Shown here piece by piece: positions 33,917-40,904 of a stretch of DNA of 40,904 nt; position 1 is the stretch's first letter; each line of letters starts with the position of its first letter. A program made the position numbers and the translations under genes. Origin of the DNA: Prevotella brunnea (lineage in GTDB: Bacteria > Bacteroidota > Bacteroidia > Bacteroidales > Bacteroidaceae); the NCBI RefSeq assembly GCF_008016795.1, contig NZ_SDIK01000024.1, positions 1 to 40,904 on the forward strand, read 5' to 3'. Under the pieces are notes generated by a model, which made no database searches, was not told the origin of the DNA, and saw nothing but the letters and a program-made list of their open reading frames with translations.

Positions 33917-34136
33917 CATATCAATTGTTAAATACACGTAACATTCTTATTAAAAATATATTTCAATTTACACAAGCTAACCTCTCCGGTGAGAAATCGG
34001 TTGCCTTACATGAAGTGTGTCATTCGGGTTTTTACGATAATCCCTTATCGGTTTTTAAGGAATAATTACGACAAGGTTTTCACACGATAGCAATATCGAC
34101 AGCCATCGCTTCGCGAAAGCTAAGATATTGCTTGTT

Positions 34137-34195
34137 AAAAGCTAAGCTTTTGGAGGGCAAAAGGTAAGCTTTTAAAGTGCAAAAGCTAAGCTTTT
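34137..34195. repeat. Three units of a 15-bp palindromic repeat with 22-bp period
   Basis: AAAAGCTAAGCTTTT (34137), AAAAGGTAAGCTTTT (34159) and AAAAGCTAAGCTTTT (34181) start exactly 22 bases apart with 7-base spacers GGAGGGC and AAAGTGC. The same unit is found at 22885-22921. The rest of the gap 33917-34422 shows only AT-rich sequence. Confidence 0.75.
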
Positions 34196-34422
34196 GAAAA
34201 GCATGTTGTAAGTATCTGATTATCAATGATGTTCATGGGGCATATTTTTCACTCCATCAATATGCCTTCCGGCTCGATGATTGACTGCTGAATATGCACG
34301 CATAATTTCTCATTCCGCATGCTGAAAATAGACAAGAGAAATGGCTTGCCAAAATTGATGATTAGAAACCAATGAAAATAAGCAAACAATTCTTTAATGA
34401 CCGATTTACGATATTATTACAA

Positions 34423-34455
34423 TTTTGTAACAGAATTGTAGTAGTATTGTAACAG
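34423..34455 (+). promoter_or_regulatory. Three 11-bp direct repeats upstream of the ppk operon (candidate PHO-box-like site)
   Basis: TTTTGTAACAG (34423-34433), AATTGTAGTAG (34434-34444) and TATTGTAACAG (34445-34455) are consecutive with an exact 11-bp period; TATTATTACAA at 34412 may be a weaker fourth. They end 31 bases before the -7 box, where an activator would sit. PhoB/PhoP-type regulators bind 11-bp direct repeats. Confidence 0.55.
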
Positions 34456-34486
34456 AATAGACAAGCTAAATTAGCCGAATTCTTAG

Positions 34487-34494
34487 TAATTTTG
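34487..34494 (+). promoter_or_regulatory. -7 box of the LRR-ppk1-ppx operon
   Basis: TAATTTTG matches the consensus and lies 20 bases before the start codon at 34515. No clear TTTG -33 box is present, consistent with an activator-dependent promoter. Confidence 0.6.
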
Positions 34495-34514
34495 CACAAA
34501 CAAACTAAGCAGGT

Positions 34515-35378
34515 ATGAAAGAGGAGAAGAAAAAGATTAATGATATTCTCAAAAAAAGTGCTGAACGAGAAAACAAATTCGAGAATTTAGTGCTAAATTT
34601 GGCGTTGAAACAAATCAAAGGCGCGTACAAAGATGAAGCCGGTGTTTATTATTCCAAAAAGAAGAAACACTTGCTGACGGCATCAAAGGCGTTGGAAGGT
34701 CGCTATGTGATAGCCGATGGCGTTCAGGTAATTGACGACAATGCCTTTTGGGGATGCGCATATTTAGAAGAGGTGGTAATCCCATCATCGGTGGTTGAGA
34801 TTGGCAGCGAGGCTTTCAGTCGATGTATTTCACTGAAGAAGCTCGTCATTCCCAAATCGGTAAACCTACTGGGCAACAATCCTTTCGTTGATTTATCCTC
34901 CGATACCATTGTTTCAGAGTCGGATAAGTTTGTTATCGATAACAAAATGCTGCTCTCATCCGACAGAAAGACGCTCTATTCTTATCTGACGGATGCCTCT
35001 TTGGCAATCATTCCCAAAACCGTTGAAGAGATACGCGACCTTGCTTTCACGCGCAGACGCAAGCTGACCAAGGTAGAAATACCGGAAGGCGTAAAAGTCA
35101 TTGGCAGCGACGCATTCTCGGATTGTGATGCTTTGGAAGAAGTAATCATCCCCTCCACGGTGGAAACCATAGAGAACTATGCCTTTGCGGAATGCGACAA
35201 GCTGAAGACGGTAACCCTGAAAGGAAACATCAGAAACCTCAGCCCGCGCACCTTCGCAGACACAGAGCGACTGCATAGGATTTATGTGCCCAAAGGCTTC
35301 AGAGAGAAGGTCATCAAACAATTGCACCTATCAGAAGAAAACGATGATATCGTAATGGAAAAGTTCACGAATGAATAA
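34515..35378 (+). CDS. BspA-like leucine-rich repeat protein (cytosolic)
   Basis: The 287-residue protein has a charged coiled N-terminus (KEEKKKINDILKKSAERENKF) and then BspA-type leucine-rich repeats of about 23 residues: VIDDNAFWGCAYLEEVVIPSSVVEIGSEAFSRCISLKKLVIPKSV is one pair; further units appear near residues 155-190 and 190-260 (VIGSDAFSDCDALEEVIIP, TIENYAFAECDKLKTVTL). There is no signal peptide, unlike secreted BspA proteins. It lies 30 bases upstream of ppk1 and probably shares its promoter. Its function is unknown; a protein-binding role is a guess. Confidence 0.75.
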   Translation: MKEEKKKINDILKKSAERENKFENLVLNLALKQIKGAYKDEAGVYYSKKKKHLLTASKALEGRYVIADGVQVIDDNAFWGCAYLEEVVIPSSVVEIGSEAFSRCISLKKLVIPKSVNLLGNNPFVDLSSDTIVSESDKFVIDNKMLLSSDRKTLYSYLTDASLAIIPKTVEEIRDLAFTRRRKLTKVEIPEGVKVIGSDAFSDCDALEEVIIPSTVETIENYAFAECDKLKTVTLKGNIRNLSPRTFADTERLHRIYVPKGFREKVIKQLHLSEENDDIVMEKFTNE

Positions 35379-35408
35379 ATATTTACCCTCTACTTAATTA
35401 TAGAGAAA

Positions 35409-37478
35409 ATGACTAAATCCAAGAAAAAGATAATTAATTATGTGGAAAGGGATGTGAGTTGGATGTATTTCAATCACAGAATCCTGCAAGAAGCTCGCAA
35501 GAAAGAGGTACCTTTACTTGAAAGACTCTCTTTCTTAGGTATCTATTCCAACAACCTCGATGAATTCTTTCGTGTAAGAATGGCATCGCTCAACCGCATA
35601 ATAGAGTCGGGAAACGTAAGCCATGAAACGGCACAGAAAATAAAACACACCATCAAGACCATAACAAGACTCAACGAAGAATTTAACATCGAGTACGGAC
35701 AAGCCACCGACGAGGTAAATGAAGAACTGGAAGAGCACAACATTCGCATCATCAATGAAACGCAACTTAACGAAGAACAAAAAACGTTCTTGAAACAACT
35801 CTACTACGATAAGCTGAACGGATCTACCAATCCACTTTGGTTCAACGCAATAGACGATTTCTCAGTACTGGAAGACAACCGCATCTATCTTGCCGTAAAG
35901 AAAACCGGACGCGTAACGAACAAAGTGAAATATGCCATTATCAAGATACCCGATCGTGTCTATGGACGATTCATCCGCGTACCCGAATCCGACGGATACG
36001 ATAACATCATGTATTTGGACGACGTCATCCGGTTTTGTCTCCCATTGGTTTTCATCGGTTCGGAAGAAAGCGACTACGAAGCTTACTCCTTTAAATTCAC
36101 CAAAGATGCAGAGATGGAAGTGGACAATGAAGCTGACTACGGACTCATGGAACGCATCGCGCTGGGCGTAGATAGCAGGAAACGAGGAGAGCCCATCCGC
36201 GTAGTGTATGACCGAGAGATGCCCAAAGAACTTCGCAAAAAGGTCATGGAACGACTCAACGCAAAAGAATTGGACACCCTCTTGGGTGCAGGCAGATACC
36301 AAAATCACAAGGACTTGATGGCTTTCCCCAACTGTGGACACAGCGAATTGAGCTATCCGAAATGGAAACCCATCATGAAACCCGAATTCATGTCCGATGA
36401 CAGCCTGCTGACACTTATTCGAGAAAAAGACCGTTTCATCCACGTGCCTTACCATTCCTTCAACGCCTACATCCGATTGCTCCGCGAAGCGGCCTTGCGA
36501 CCGGAAGTAAAGGAAATCAAAACCACGCTTTACCGATTGGCAAAAGATAGCAAAGTGGTGAAAGCACTTATCTGCGCAGCAAGGAATGGGAAAAAGGTAA
36601 CAGCGGTAGTGGAACTGTTGGCGCGATTCGACGAGGAAAGCAACATCAAGTGGAGCAAGAGGATGCAGGAAGAGGGCGTGAACGTCATCTTTGGTATCGA
36701 GGGACTGAAAATCCACTCCAAACTATTGCACATCACCACCAAGCATGGGAATATTGCCTGCGTGGGAACCGGAAATTTTCATGAGGGAAACGCCAAATGC
36801 TACACGGACTATCTGATGATGACGGCACGACCAAGAATCGTCAATGAGGTGCAACGCGTATTCGACTTCATAGACAAGCCATTCTCACAAATGCGCTTCA
36901 GAGAGCTAATGGTATCGCCCAACTCCATGAAAAACCGGATAATAAGACTGCTGAACACAGAAATAAAGAACGCGCGGGAAGGTAAAGAAGCATGGCTGAA
37001 GATGAAAATCAATCACATTACCGACACCGACATCGTGAACAAACTTTATGAGGCATCACGAGCGGGGGTAAAAATCGACATCGTCATTCGAGGCAACTGC
37101 TCCATAGTCCCCGGCATACCGGGACTGAGCGAGAACATTCGAGCCGTGGGTATCATCGACCGCTATTTGGAACACTCGCGCATCCTCATCTTTTGCAATG
37201 GAGGCAACCCAAAATATTACATCGGTTCCGCGGATTGGATGCCACGCAACCTAATTAATCGCATCGAAGTAATGTCGCCGGTATTCGATGAAGAGATAAG
37301 AAAGGACTTGCGTCGCACCATAGAATACGGATTGCGCGACACCACCAATGCCAGAATCGTGGATGGATTCGGAACAAACGAAATACAAAAGCCCACAGAG
37401 GGCGAACAACCTTTCCGCTCACAAGAAGAGTTGTACAAGACTTATTGCGCGGAAACTGAACAAAAAGACTACAAATGA
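35409..37478 (+). CDS. ppk1: Polyphosphate kinase 1
   Basis: The 689-residue enzyme reversibly makes inorganic polyphosphate from ATP. Length and order of domains are as in PPK1: N-terminal helical domain (RDVSWMYFNHRILQEA, FLGIYSNNLDEFFRVRMA), head domain (~130-310), and two phospholipase-D-like catalytic domains. The autophosphorylated histidine is His436 (KIHSKLLHI), and the second catalytic histidine is His589 (YLEHSRILIF). The segment VPYHSFNAYIRLLREAA is also conserved. The stop overlaps the ppx start by 4 bases (ATGA), so synthesis and degradation enzymes are coupled. Confidence 0.96.
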   Translation: MTKSKKKIINYVERDVSWMYFNHRILQEARKKEVPLLERLSFLGIYSNNLDEFFRVRMASLNRIIESGNVSHETAQKIKHTIKTITRLNEEFNIEYGQATDEVNEELEEHNIRIINETQLNEEQKTFLKQLYYDKLNGSTNPLWFNAIDDFSVLEDNRIYLAVKKTGRVTNKVKYAIIKIPDRVYGRFIRVPESDGYDNIMYLDDVIRFCLPLVFIGSEESDYEAYSFKFTKDAEMEVDNEADYGLMERIALGVDSRKRGEPIRVVYDREMPKELRKKVMERLNAKELDTLLGAGRYQNHKDLMAFPNCGHSELSYPKWKPIMKPEFMSDDSLLTLIREKDRFIHVPYHSFNAYIRLLREAALRPEVKEIKTTLYRLAKDSKVVKALICAARNGKKVTAVVELLARFDEESNIKWSKRMQEEGVNVIFGIEGLKIHSKLLHITTKHGNIACVGTGNFHEGNAKCYTDYLMMTARPRIVNEVQRVFDFIDKPFSQMRFRELMVSPNSMKNRIIRLLNTEIKNAREGKEAWLKMKINHITDTDIVNKLYEASRAGVKIDIVIRGNCSIVPGIPGLSENIRAVGIIDRYLEHSRILIFCNGGNPKYYIGSADWMPRNLINRIEVMSPVFDEEIRKDLRRTIEYGLRDTTNARIVDGFGTNEIQKPTEGEQPFRSQEELYKTYCAETEQKDYK

Positions 37479-38485
37479 TGAGACAAAGAATAGCGAAAAC
37501 CGAAATTTATACAGACGACCACAAGCCGCACAATTTGGCAGCGATAGACATCGGGTCGAATGGGGCACGCTTGCTGATAAAACACTTCGATGACAACGCG
37601 CCGGAATTTGAGCGCATAAAACGCGTGATGTTCATTCGTGTACCACTACGTTTAGGTAAGGACGTGTTCACACTAGGAAAAATATCGAAGGAACGCTACA
37701 ACATGATGCTTCACATGCTGAAGGGTTTCAAGCATTTCATGCGCTTGAACAAGGTGGAAGAGTTCCGCGCGTGTGCAACGGCGGCAATGCGAGATGCCGA
37801 CAATGGCAAAAAGGTGATGAAAAACCTTGAAAAGAAAACCGGAATTAAACTTGAGATTATTCGAGGGGAAGAGGAAGCGAAACTACTCTTCAACAACATC
37901 GTGGAGAACCCGAATTATAACAACGGAAACTATGCCTACGTGGATGTGGGTGGAGGAAGCACGGAGATTTCTCTGCTCCATAACGGCGAGCTGTTGCAGA
38001 GCCGCTCGTTCGATATGGGAACACTTCGCCTACTCAGCGGACAAGTAACAAGGGAAACGAAGCATGAGATGATAAGCATGCTTACCAATTATATGCAGGA
38101 ACATCCTCACACAACTATCATCGGTTCGGGAGGCAACATCAACAAACTCTACAAACTCACTCGCGGCGAAGAAGATACCAAGATAATGAAAGTGAGCGAC
38201 CTGCGAGATATTTATGAAAAACTGACAGCACTGAACATTGAAGAACGCAAGCAGCAATATGGTTTGAAAGACGATCGCGCTGATGTTATCATTCCTGCTT
38301 CAGAGGTATTCCTCACAATTGCAGATGCCTTGCAATGCGACAAGATTACCGTTCCAAACATCTCGCTCGCCGATAGCATCGTAGATGGTCTGTACCGGGA
38401 GAGAAAGGGGCAATACAACTACGAACAGACACAACAAACAATGAATCAACTCGTTATTGGCAATGAGGATGAAGCAATGGAATAA
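37475..38485 (+). CDS. ppx: Ppx/GppA-family exopolyphosphatase
   Basis: The 336-residue protein has the actin-like ASKHA fold of Ppx/GppA: phosphate-1 motif AAIDIGSNGARLLI (~23-36), catalytic-type segment IRGEEEAKLLFNNIV (~130-144), phosphate-2 motif YVDVGGGSTEISLL (~154-167) and IGSGGNINKLYKL. It is the short form without the extra C-terminal domain of E. coli Ppx. It removes phosphate from polyphosphate ends or hydrolyses pppGpp; pairing with ppk1 favours the first. Its start overlaps the ppk1 stop codon. A bidirectional terminator follows. Confidence 0.9.
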   Translation: MMRQRIAKTEIYTDDHKPHNLAAIDIGSNGARLLIKHFDDNAPEFERIKRVMFIRVPLRLGKDVFTLGKISKERYNMMLHMLKGFKHFMRLNKVEEFRACATAAMRDADNGKKVMKNLEKKTGIKLEIIRGEEEAKLLFNNIVENPNYNNGNYAYVDVGGGSTEISLLHNGELLQSRSFDMGTLRLLSGQVTRETKHEMISMLTNYMQEHPHTTIIGSGGNINKLYKLTRGEEDTKIMKVSDLRDIYEKLTALNIEERKQQYGLKDDRADVIIPASEVFLTIADALQCDKITVPNISLADSIVDGLYRERKGQYNYEQTQQTMNQLVIGNEDEAME

Positions 38486-38546
38486 CACAATTGACACAGA
38501 TTGAAAGCCGAGCAATACTCGCAAACAGAAAGCGCGTTAGACATGG

Positions 38547-38584
38547 AAAAGCCCCGATAGGTATAGAAACTTATCGGGACTTTT
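38547..38584. terminator. Bidirectional terminator between ppx and the TlpA-like gene
   Basis: CCCGATA (38553-38559) pairs with TATCGGG (38572-38578), extended by AAAAG on the left and CTTTT on the right, giving T tracts in both directions. The genes on either side converge. Confidence 0.75.
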
Positions 38585-38664
38585 GCATCTTTTTTCTATT
38601 TTTTCGATCGTGTTGTTCTCCCACCACATACATTATCATAATATAGATGTAGGAGAAAAGTCGG

Positions 38665-39507
38665 TTATTTATAGATTTCTGCCAACTTATTTTGCAAATC
38701 CTCACCTCGCAAATCGCTTGCTACAATTTTCCCCTGAGGGTCTAACAGCACGTTAGAAGGGATGGAACGAATGCCGTAAGCCGCTGAAGCCGCGCTTTGC
38801 CAACCTTTCAAGTCGGACATCTGATGCCATTTCATACCTAACTTCTCTACACCCGCCGTCCATTTGTCTTTTTTATTGTCGAAACTAACACCGACTACGT
38901 CGAAACCCTTAGCGTGATATTTCTCATAAGCTGCCACAACGTTCGGCATTTCCTGACGACAGGGTCCACACCAACTTGCCCAAAAGTCCACAAGCACATA
39001 GTTGCCCTTTCCTACCCATTGACTCAGCTTCACGGTCTTGTCATTCATATCATTCATGGTGAGGTCTGTGAACATCAATCCGGGTCTTCTAAGTTCCAAA
39101 GAGGCAAGTTGCGACTTAGCCTGCTTCAGCACTTCATCGTTATAGTAACCGCTTGTCGGATCAAGAGCTTCTTTCAATTCCTCGTAACTCATATCGTACA
39201 TGGCATCAGCCACATATTTTGCAGGGAAAGAGGTAGCCTTGAACTTCCGCATGATTTCCAATGTGGCAGCCAACTGTACCTCAGTAAGCGAGTCGGCTTT
39301 GGTCATGATAGCCTGCAGCTGCTGTTTTTCAGCATCGGTGAATGTTTTCGGATCTTTTTTGCTGAGTGCTTTGTATGCCGTTTGCAAATCATTGAACTCG
39401 GACTCAATCTTATTCATTTTTTCCTCATACGGCTTTGTGTCTGCAGATTGTGCGTTTGCCACAAATACTTGTGCCACCAATATCGCGGCTAAGAAAATCT
39501 TTTTCAT
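38665..39507 (-). CDS. Secreted TlpA-like thiol-disulfide oxidoreductase
   Basis: The 280-residue protein has a signal peptide (MKKIFLAAILVAQVFVANAQ), a helical charged domain of ~120 residues (YEEKMNKIESEFNDLQTAY..., typical of Bacteroidota TlpA-like proteins), and a C-terminal thioredoxin-like AhpC/TSA domain from ~140. The redox motif is Cys180-Gly-Pro-Cys183 (VDFWASWCGPCRQEMP), and the cis-proline region reads RSIPSNVLLDPQGKI. It works in the periplasm, probably reducing or isomerising disulfides. It is monocistronic, with its own promoter and a bidirectional terminator. Confidence 0.9.
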   Translation of the reverse strand: MKKIFLAAILVAQVFVANAQSADTKPYEEKMNKIESEFNDLQTAYKALSKKDPKTFTDAEKQQLQAIMTKADSLTEVQLAATLEIMRKFKATSFPAKYVADAMYDMSYEELKEALDPTSGYYNDEVLKQAKSQLASLELRRPGLMFTDLTMNDMNDKTVKLSQWVGKGNYVLVDFWASWCGPCRQEMPNVVAAYEKYHAKGFDVVGVSFDNKKDKWTAGVEKLGMKWHQMSDLKGWQSAASAAYGIRSIPSNVLLDPQGKIVASDLRGEDLQNKLAEIYK

Positions 39508-39554
39508 ACTTATCTGTTTTATTTGAATGTTACGTTTCGACTATCTCGCGTCCG

Positions 39555-39562
39555 CAAAGATA
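39555..39562 (-). promoter_or_regulatory. Minus-strand -7 box of the TlpA-like gene
   Basis: The minus strand reads TATCTTTG, 47 bases upstream of the start codon at 39507. Confidence 0.6.
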
Positions 39563-39624
39563 GCTTTTTAGATGCAAAAATAAGGAATTGATTGATAAAA
39601 GCACTATTATTTAAGATTTTTTTG

Positions 39625-39632
39625 TACCTTTG
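39625..39632 (+). promoter_or_regulatory. -7 box of the queuosine operon
   Basis: TACCTTTG matches the consensus; transcription would start just before the riboswitch aptamer at 39648. Confidence 0.6.
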
Positions 39633-39647
39633 CCTCACTTTATTCAT

Positions 39648-39682
39648 AGGGGTACTTGCAAAACCCTCTTTAACAAAACAAG
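39648..39682 (+). ncRNA. preQ1-I riboswitch
   Basis: The leader contains AGGG (39648-39651) pairing with CCCT (39664-39667) as stem P1, an A-rich loop (GCAAAA) between them, and the tail TTTAACAAAACAAG (39669-39682). The tail TTAACAAAACAAG is the same as in the well-studied Thermoanaerobacter tengcongensis preQ1-I aptamer, where it folds back as a pseudoknot and hides the ribosome site. The ATG of the transporter gene is 4 bases downstream, so preQ1 binding would block translation. The two genes controlled, a DUF165 transporter and queF, are queuosine genes, which fits. Confidence 0.85.
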
Positions 39683-39685
39683 AAA

Positions 39686-40378
39686 ATGACACAGAAAAAA
39701 CAACAAGTGAGTGTGCTGTTCATGCTTTTCAGCATCCTATTCTGCGTTTGCCTCATAGCGGCAAACATCCTTGAAACCAAGCAAATTTCGGTATTAGGCA
39801 TCAGTTTGACAGGCGGTCTCATCGTCTTTCCCATTTCCTACATCATCAACGACTGTGTGTGCGAGGTGTGGGGATTTCGCAAAGCCCGCCTACTGATTTG
39901 GACCGGCTTCGCCATGAATTTCTTTTTTGTTGCCATGGGAGCCTTGTGCGACTGGATACCGGGTGCGCCCTATTGGACTAACGAAGAGGGATTCCATGCC
40001 GTCTTTGGTTTGGCTCCACGCGTTGCGGCAGCGTCTTTCGCAGCTTTCATCATCGGTTCGTTTGCCAATGCTTACGTAATGAGCAAAATGAAGATTCGCC
40101 ACGGTGGGAAACGCTTCTCACTCCGCGCCATCTTGAGTACCATAGCCGGAGAGACGTGCGACTCAATCATATTCTTCCCCTTGGCATTGGGTGGCGTTGT
40201 TCCCACAGAAGAACTTCCAAAGCTCATGTTGTGGCAGGTGCTGCTGAAAACCCTCTACGAGATCATCGCCCTTCCGCTGACAATCCGAATAGTGAAGAAG
40301 CTCAAGGAGCACGAAGGCGAAGACACTTACGACAACGGTATCAACTACAGCATTTGGAAAATATTCAGCCTTGGTTGA
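39686..40378 (+). CDS. Queuosine precursor transporter (DUF165/YhhQ family)
   Basis: The 230-residue inner-membrane protein has about six helices. Family features include LIAANILETKQISVLGISLTGGLIVFPISYIINDCVCEVWGFRKAR (first two helices and the conserved acidic D-x-x-x-E segment) and RAILSTIAGETCDSIIFFPLA in the second half. YhhQ-family proteins import preQ0 or preQ1. The preQ1-I riboswitch directly upstream and queF downstream (40 bases away) support this. No exact symbol is given because Bacteroidota members are not named uniformly. Confidence 0.9.
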   Translation: MTQKKQQVSVLFMLFSILFCVCLIAANILETKQISVLGISLTGGLIVFPISYIINDCVCEVWGFRKARLLIWTGFAMNFFFVAMGALCDWIPGAPYWTNEEGFHAVFGLAPRVAAASFAAFIIGSFANAYVMSKMKIRHGGKRFSLRAILSTIAGETCDSIIFFPLALGGVVPTEELPKLMLWQVLLKTLYEIIALPLTIRIVKKLKEHEGEDTYDNGINYSIWKIFSLG

Positions 40379-40418
40379 AAAGCGACATCTTCCTGCATAA
40401 AACAACATTTATCAATAT

Positions 40419-40871
40419 ATGGAAAGAAAAGACGAGGGGCTTCGCCAATTGGGAGGCAAAACCGCATATCGCACGGACTACGCCCCGGAAGTGCTTGAAG
40501 CATTTGAGAACAAACATCAGGAGAATGATTATTGGGTACAGTTCAACTGCCCCGAGTTTACAAGTCTTTGTCCGATTACGGGGCAACCCGACTTCGCGGA
40601 AATCCGCATCGCCTACATCCCAAACGTAAGGATGGTGGAGAGCAAAAGTTTGAAACTCTATCTTTTCAGTTTCCGCAATCACGGCGACTTTCATGAAGAC
40701 TGCGTGAACATCATCATGAAAGATCTCATCAAGTTGATGGCTCCCAAATACATTGAAGTAACCGGTATCTTCACCCCGCGTGGTGGTATCAGCATCTATC
40801 CCTACGCCAATTATGGGCAACCCGGCACGAAATACGAAAGAATGGCGGAGAAAAGGTTAATGAATCGCTAA
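40419..40871 (+). CDS. queF: NADPH-dependent 7-cyano-7-deazaguanine reductase QueF
   Basis: The 150-residue enzyme reduces preQ0 to preQ1 in queuosine synthesis. It is the short type I QueF (T-fold): catalytic Cys51 in [13 protein letters not shown], Asp58, the QueF motif [21 protein letters not shown] with substrate-binding Glu74 and His92, and C-terminal [20 protein letters not shown]. It follows the transporter gene by 40 bases and is probably in the same riboswitch-controlled operon. The remaining 33 bases of the window after its stop show no feature. Confidence 0.95.
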   Translation: MERKDEGLRQLGGKTAYRTDYAPEVLEAFENKHQENDYWVQFNCPEFTSLCPITGQPDFAEIRIAYIPNVRMVESKSLKLYLFSFRNHGDFHEDCVNIIMKDLIKLMAPKYIEVTGIFTPRGGISIYPYANYGQPGTKYERMAEKRLMNR

Positions 40872-40904
40872 TTTTCAAGAGACTCTGCAAGTTCCAAAAC
40901 GAAG

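Noticed and set aside
34137..34195. CRISPR array
   Set aside because: Units are 15-bp palindromes with 7-bp spacers that are similar to one another; far too short for CRISPR and no cas gene is present.

Overview
The window looks like a chromosome segment of a Bacteroidales bacterium, most probably Prevotella or a close relative. Many genes are preceded by the Bacteroidota -7 box TAnnTTTG, some with a TTTG -33 box. Accessory gene families are those of Bacteroidota integrative elements, and housekeeping genes (mfd, ppk1, ppx, queF, an OprP-type porin, a TlpA-like protein) have Bacteroidota architecture. The genus call is inference; no rRNA gene is present.

Bases 1 to about 22.75 kb are one integrative/mobilizable element whose left end lies outside the window. 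Its backbone is a DUF3408 protein, a CHC2/Toprim primase, a VirE/VapE-type helicase and two small helix-turn-helix proteins on the left (0.5-4.5 kb), and a small ORF plus two tandem tyrosine recombinases on the right (19.5-22.6 kb). Repeated GTTACC sites next to the outer recombinase suggest the element end. An IS4-like (DUF4372) transposase gene starts at the left edge.

The cargo is a RiPP gene cluster (12.8-19.4 kb): a 59-aa precursor with a KGG leader and a three-cysteine core, a terminator, a SPASM radical SAM maturase, a TonB-receptor-like outer-membrane protein, a C39-peptidase ABC exporter and an unusually short HlyD adaptor. A divergent LuxR-type regulator once lay directly upstream, but it is now split: its N-terminal part is at 12195-12602 and its C-terminal part at 4784-5120, 7 kb away.

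The 7,071-bp insert (5124-12194) in that regulator has a 3-bp TAA duplication. It is a composite transposon bounded by the left end of an ISAzo13-family IS and the right end of a 148-bp MITE derived from the same IS. It carries part of a second peptide-modification operon: the C-terminal part of a YcaO protein, a SagB-type dehydrogenase, an ABC-2 ATPase and permease, and an M50-like membrane metalloprotease. A second 148-bp MITE sits at the end of the ATPase gene. An IS1380-family element (5224-6817, TSD TTTAA) is nested inside the ISAzo13 copy.

From 23.3 kb on the window is chromosomal: mfd; an operon of a three-domain glycosyltransferase/DUF4922/SpoIID protein and an AmpG-like transporter; hsp20; an OprP/OprO-like porin; a leucine-rich-repeat protein with ppk1 and ppx behind three exact-period 11-bp direct repeats; a secreted TlpA-like thioredoxin; and a queuosine pair (DUF165 transporter and queF) behind a preQ1-I riboswitch. 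Palindromic 15-mers with a 22-bp period occur at two intergenic sites.
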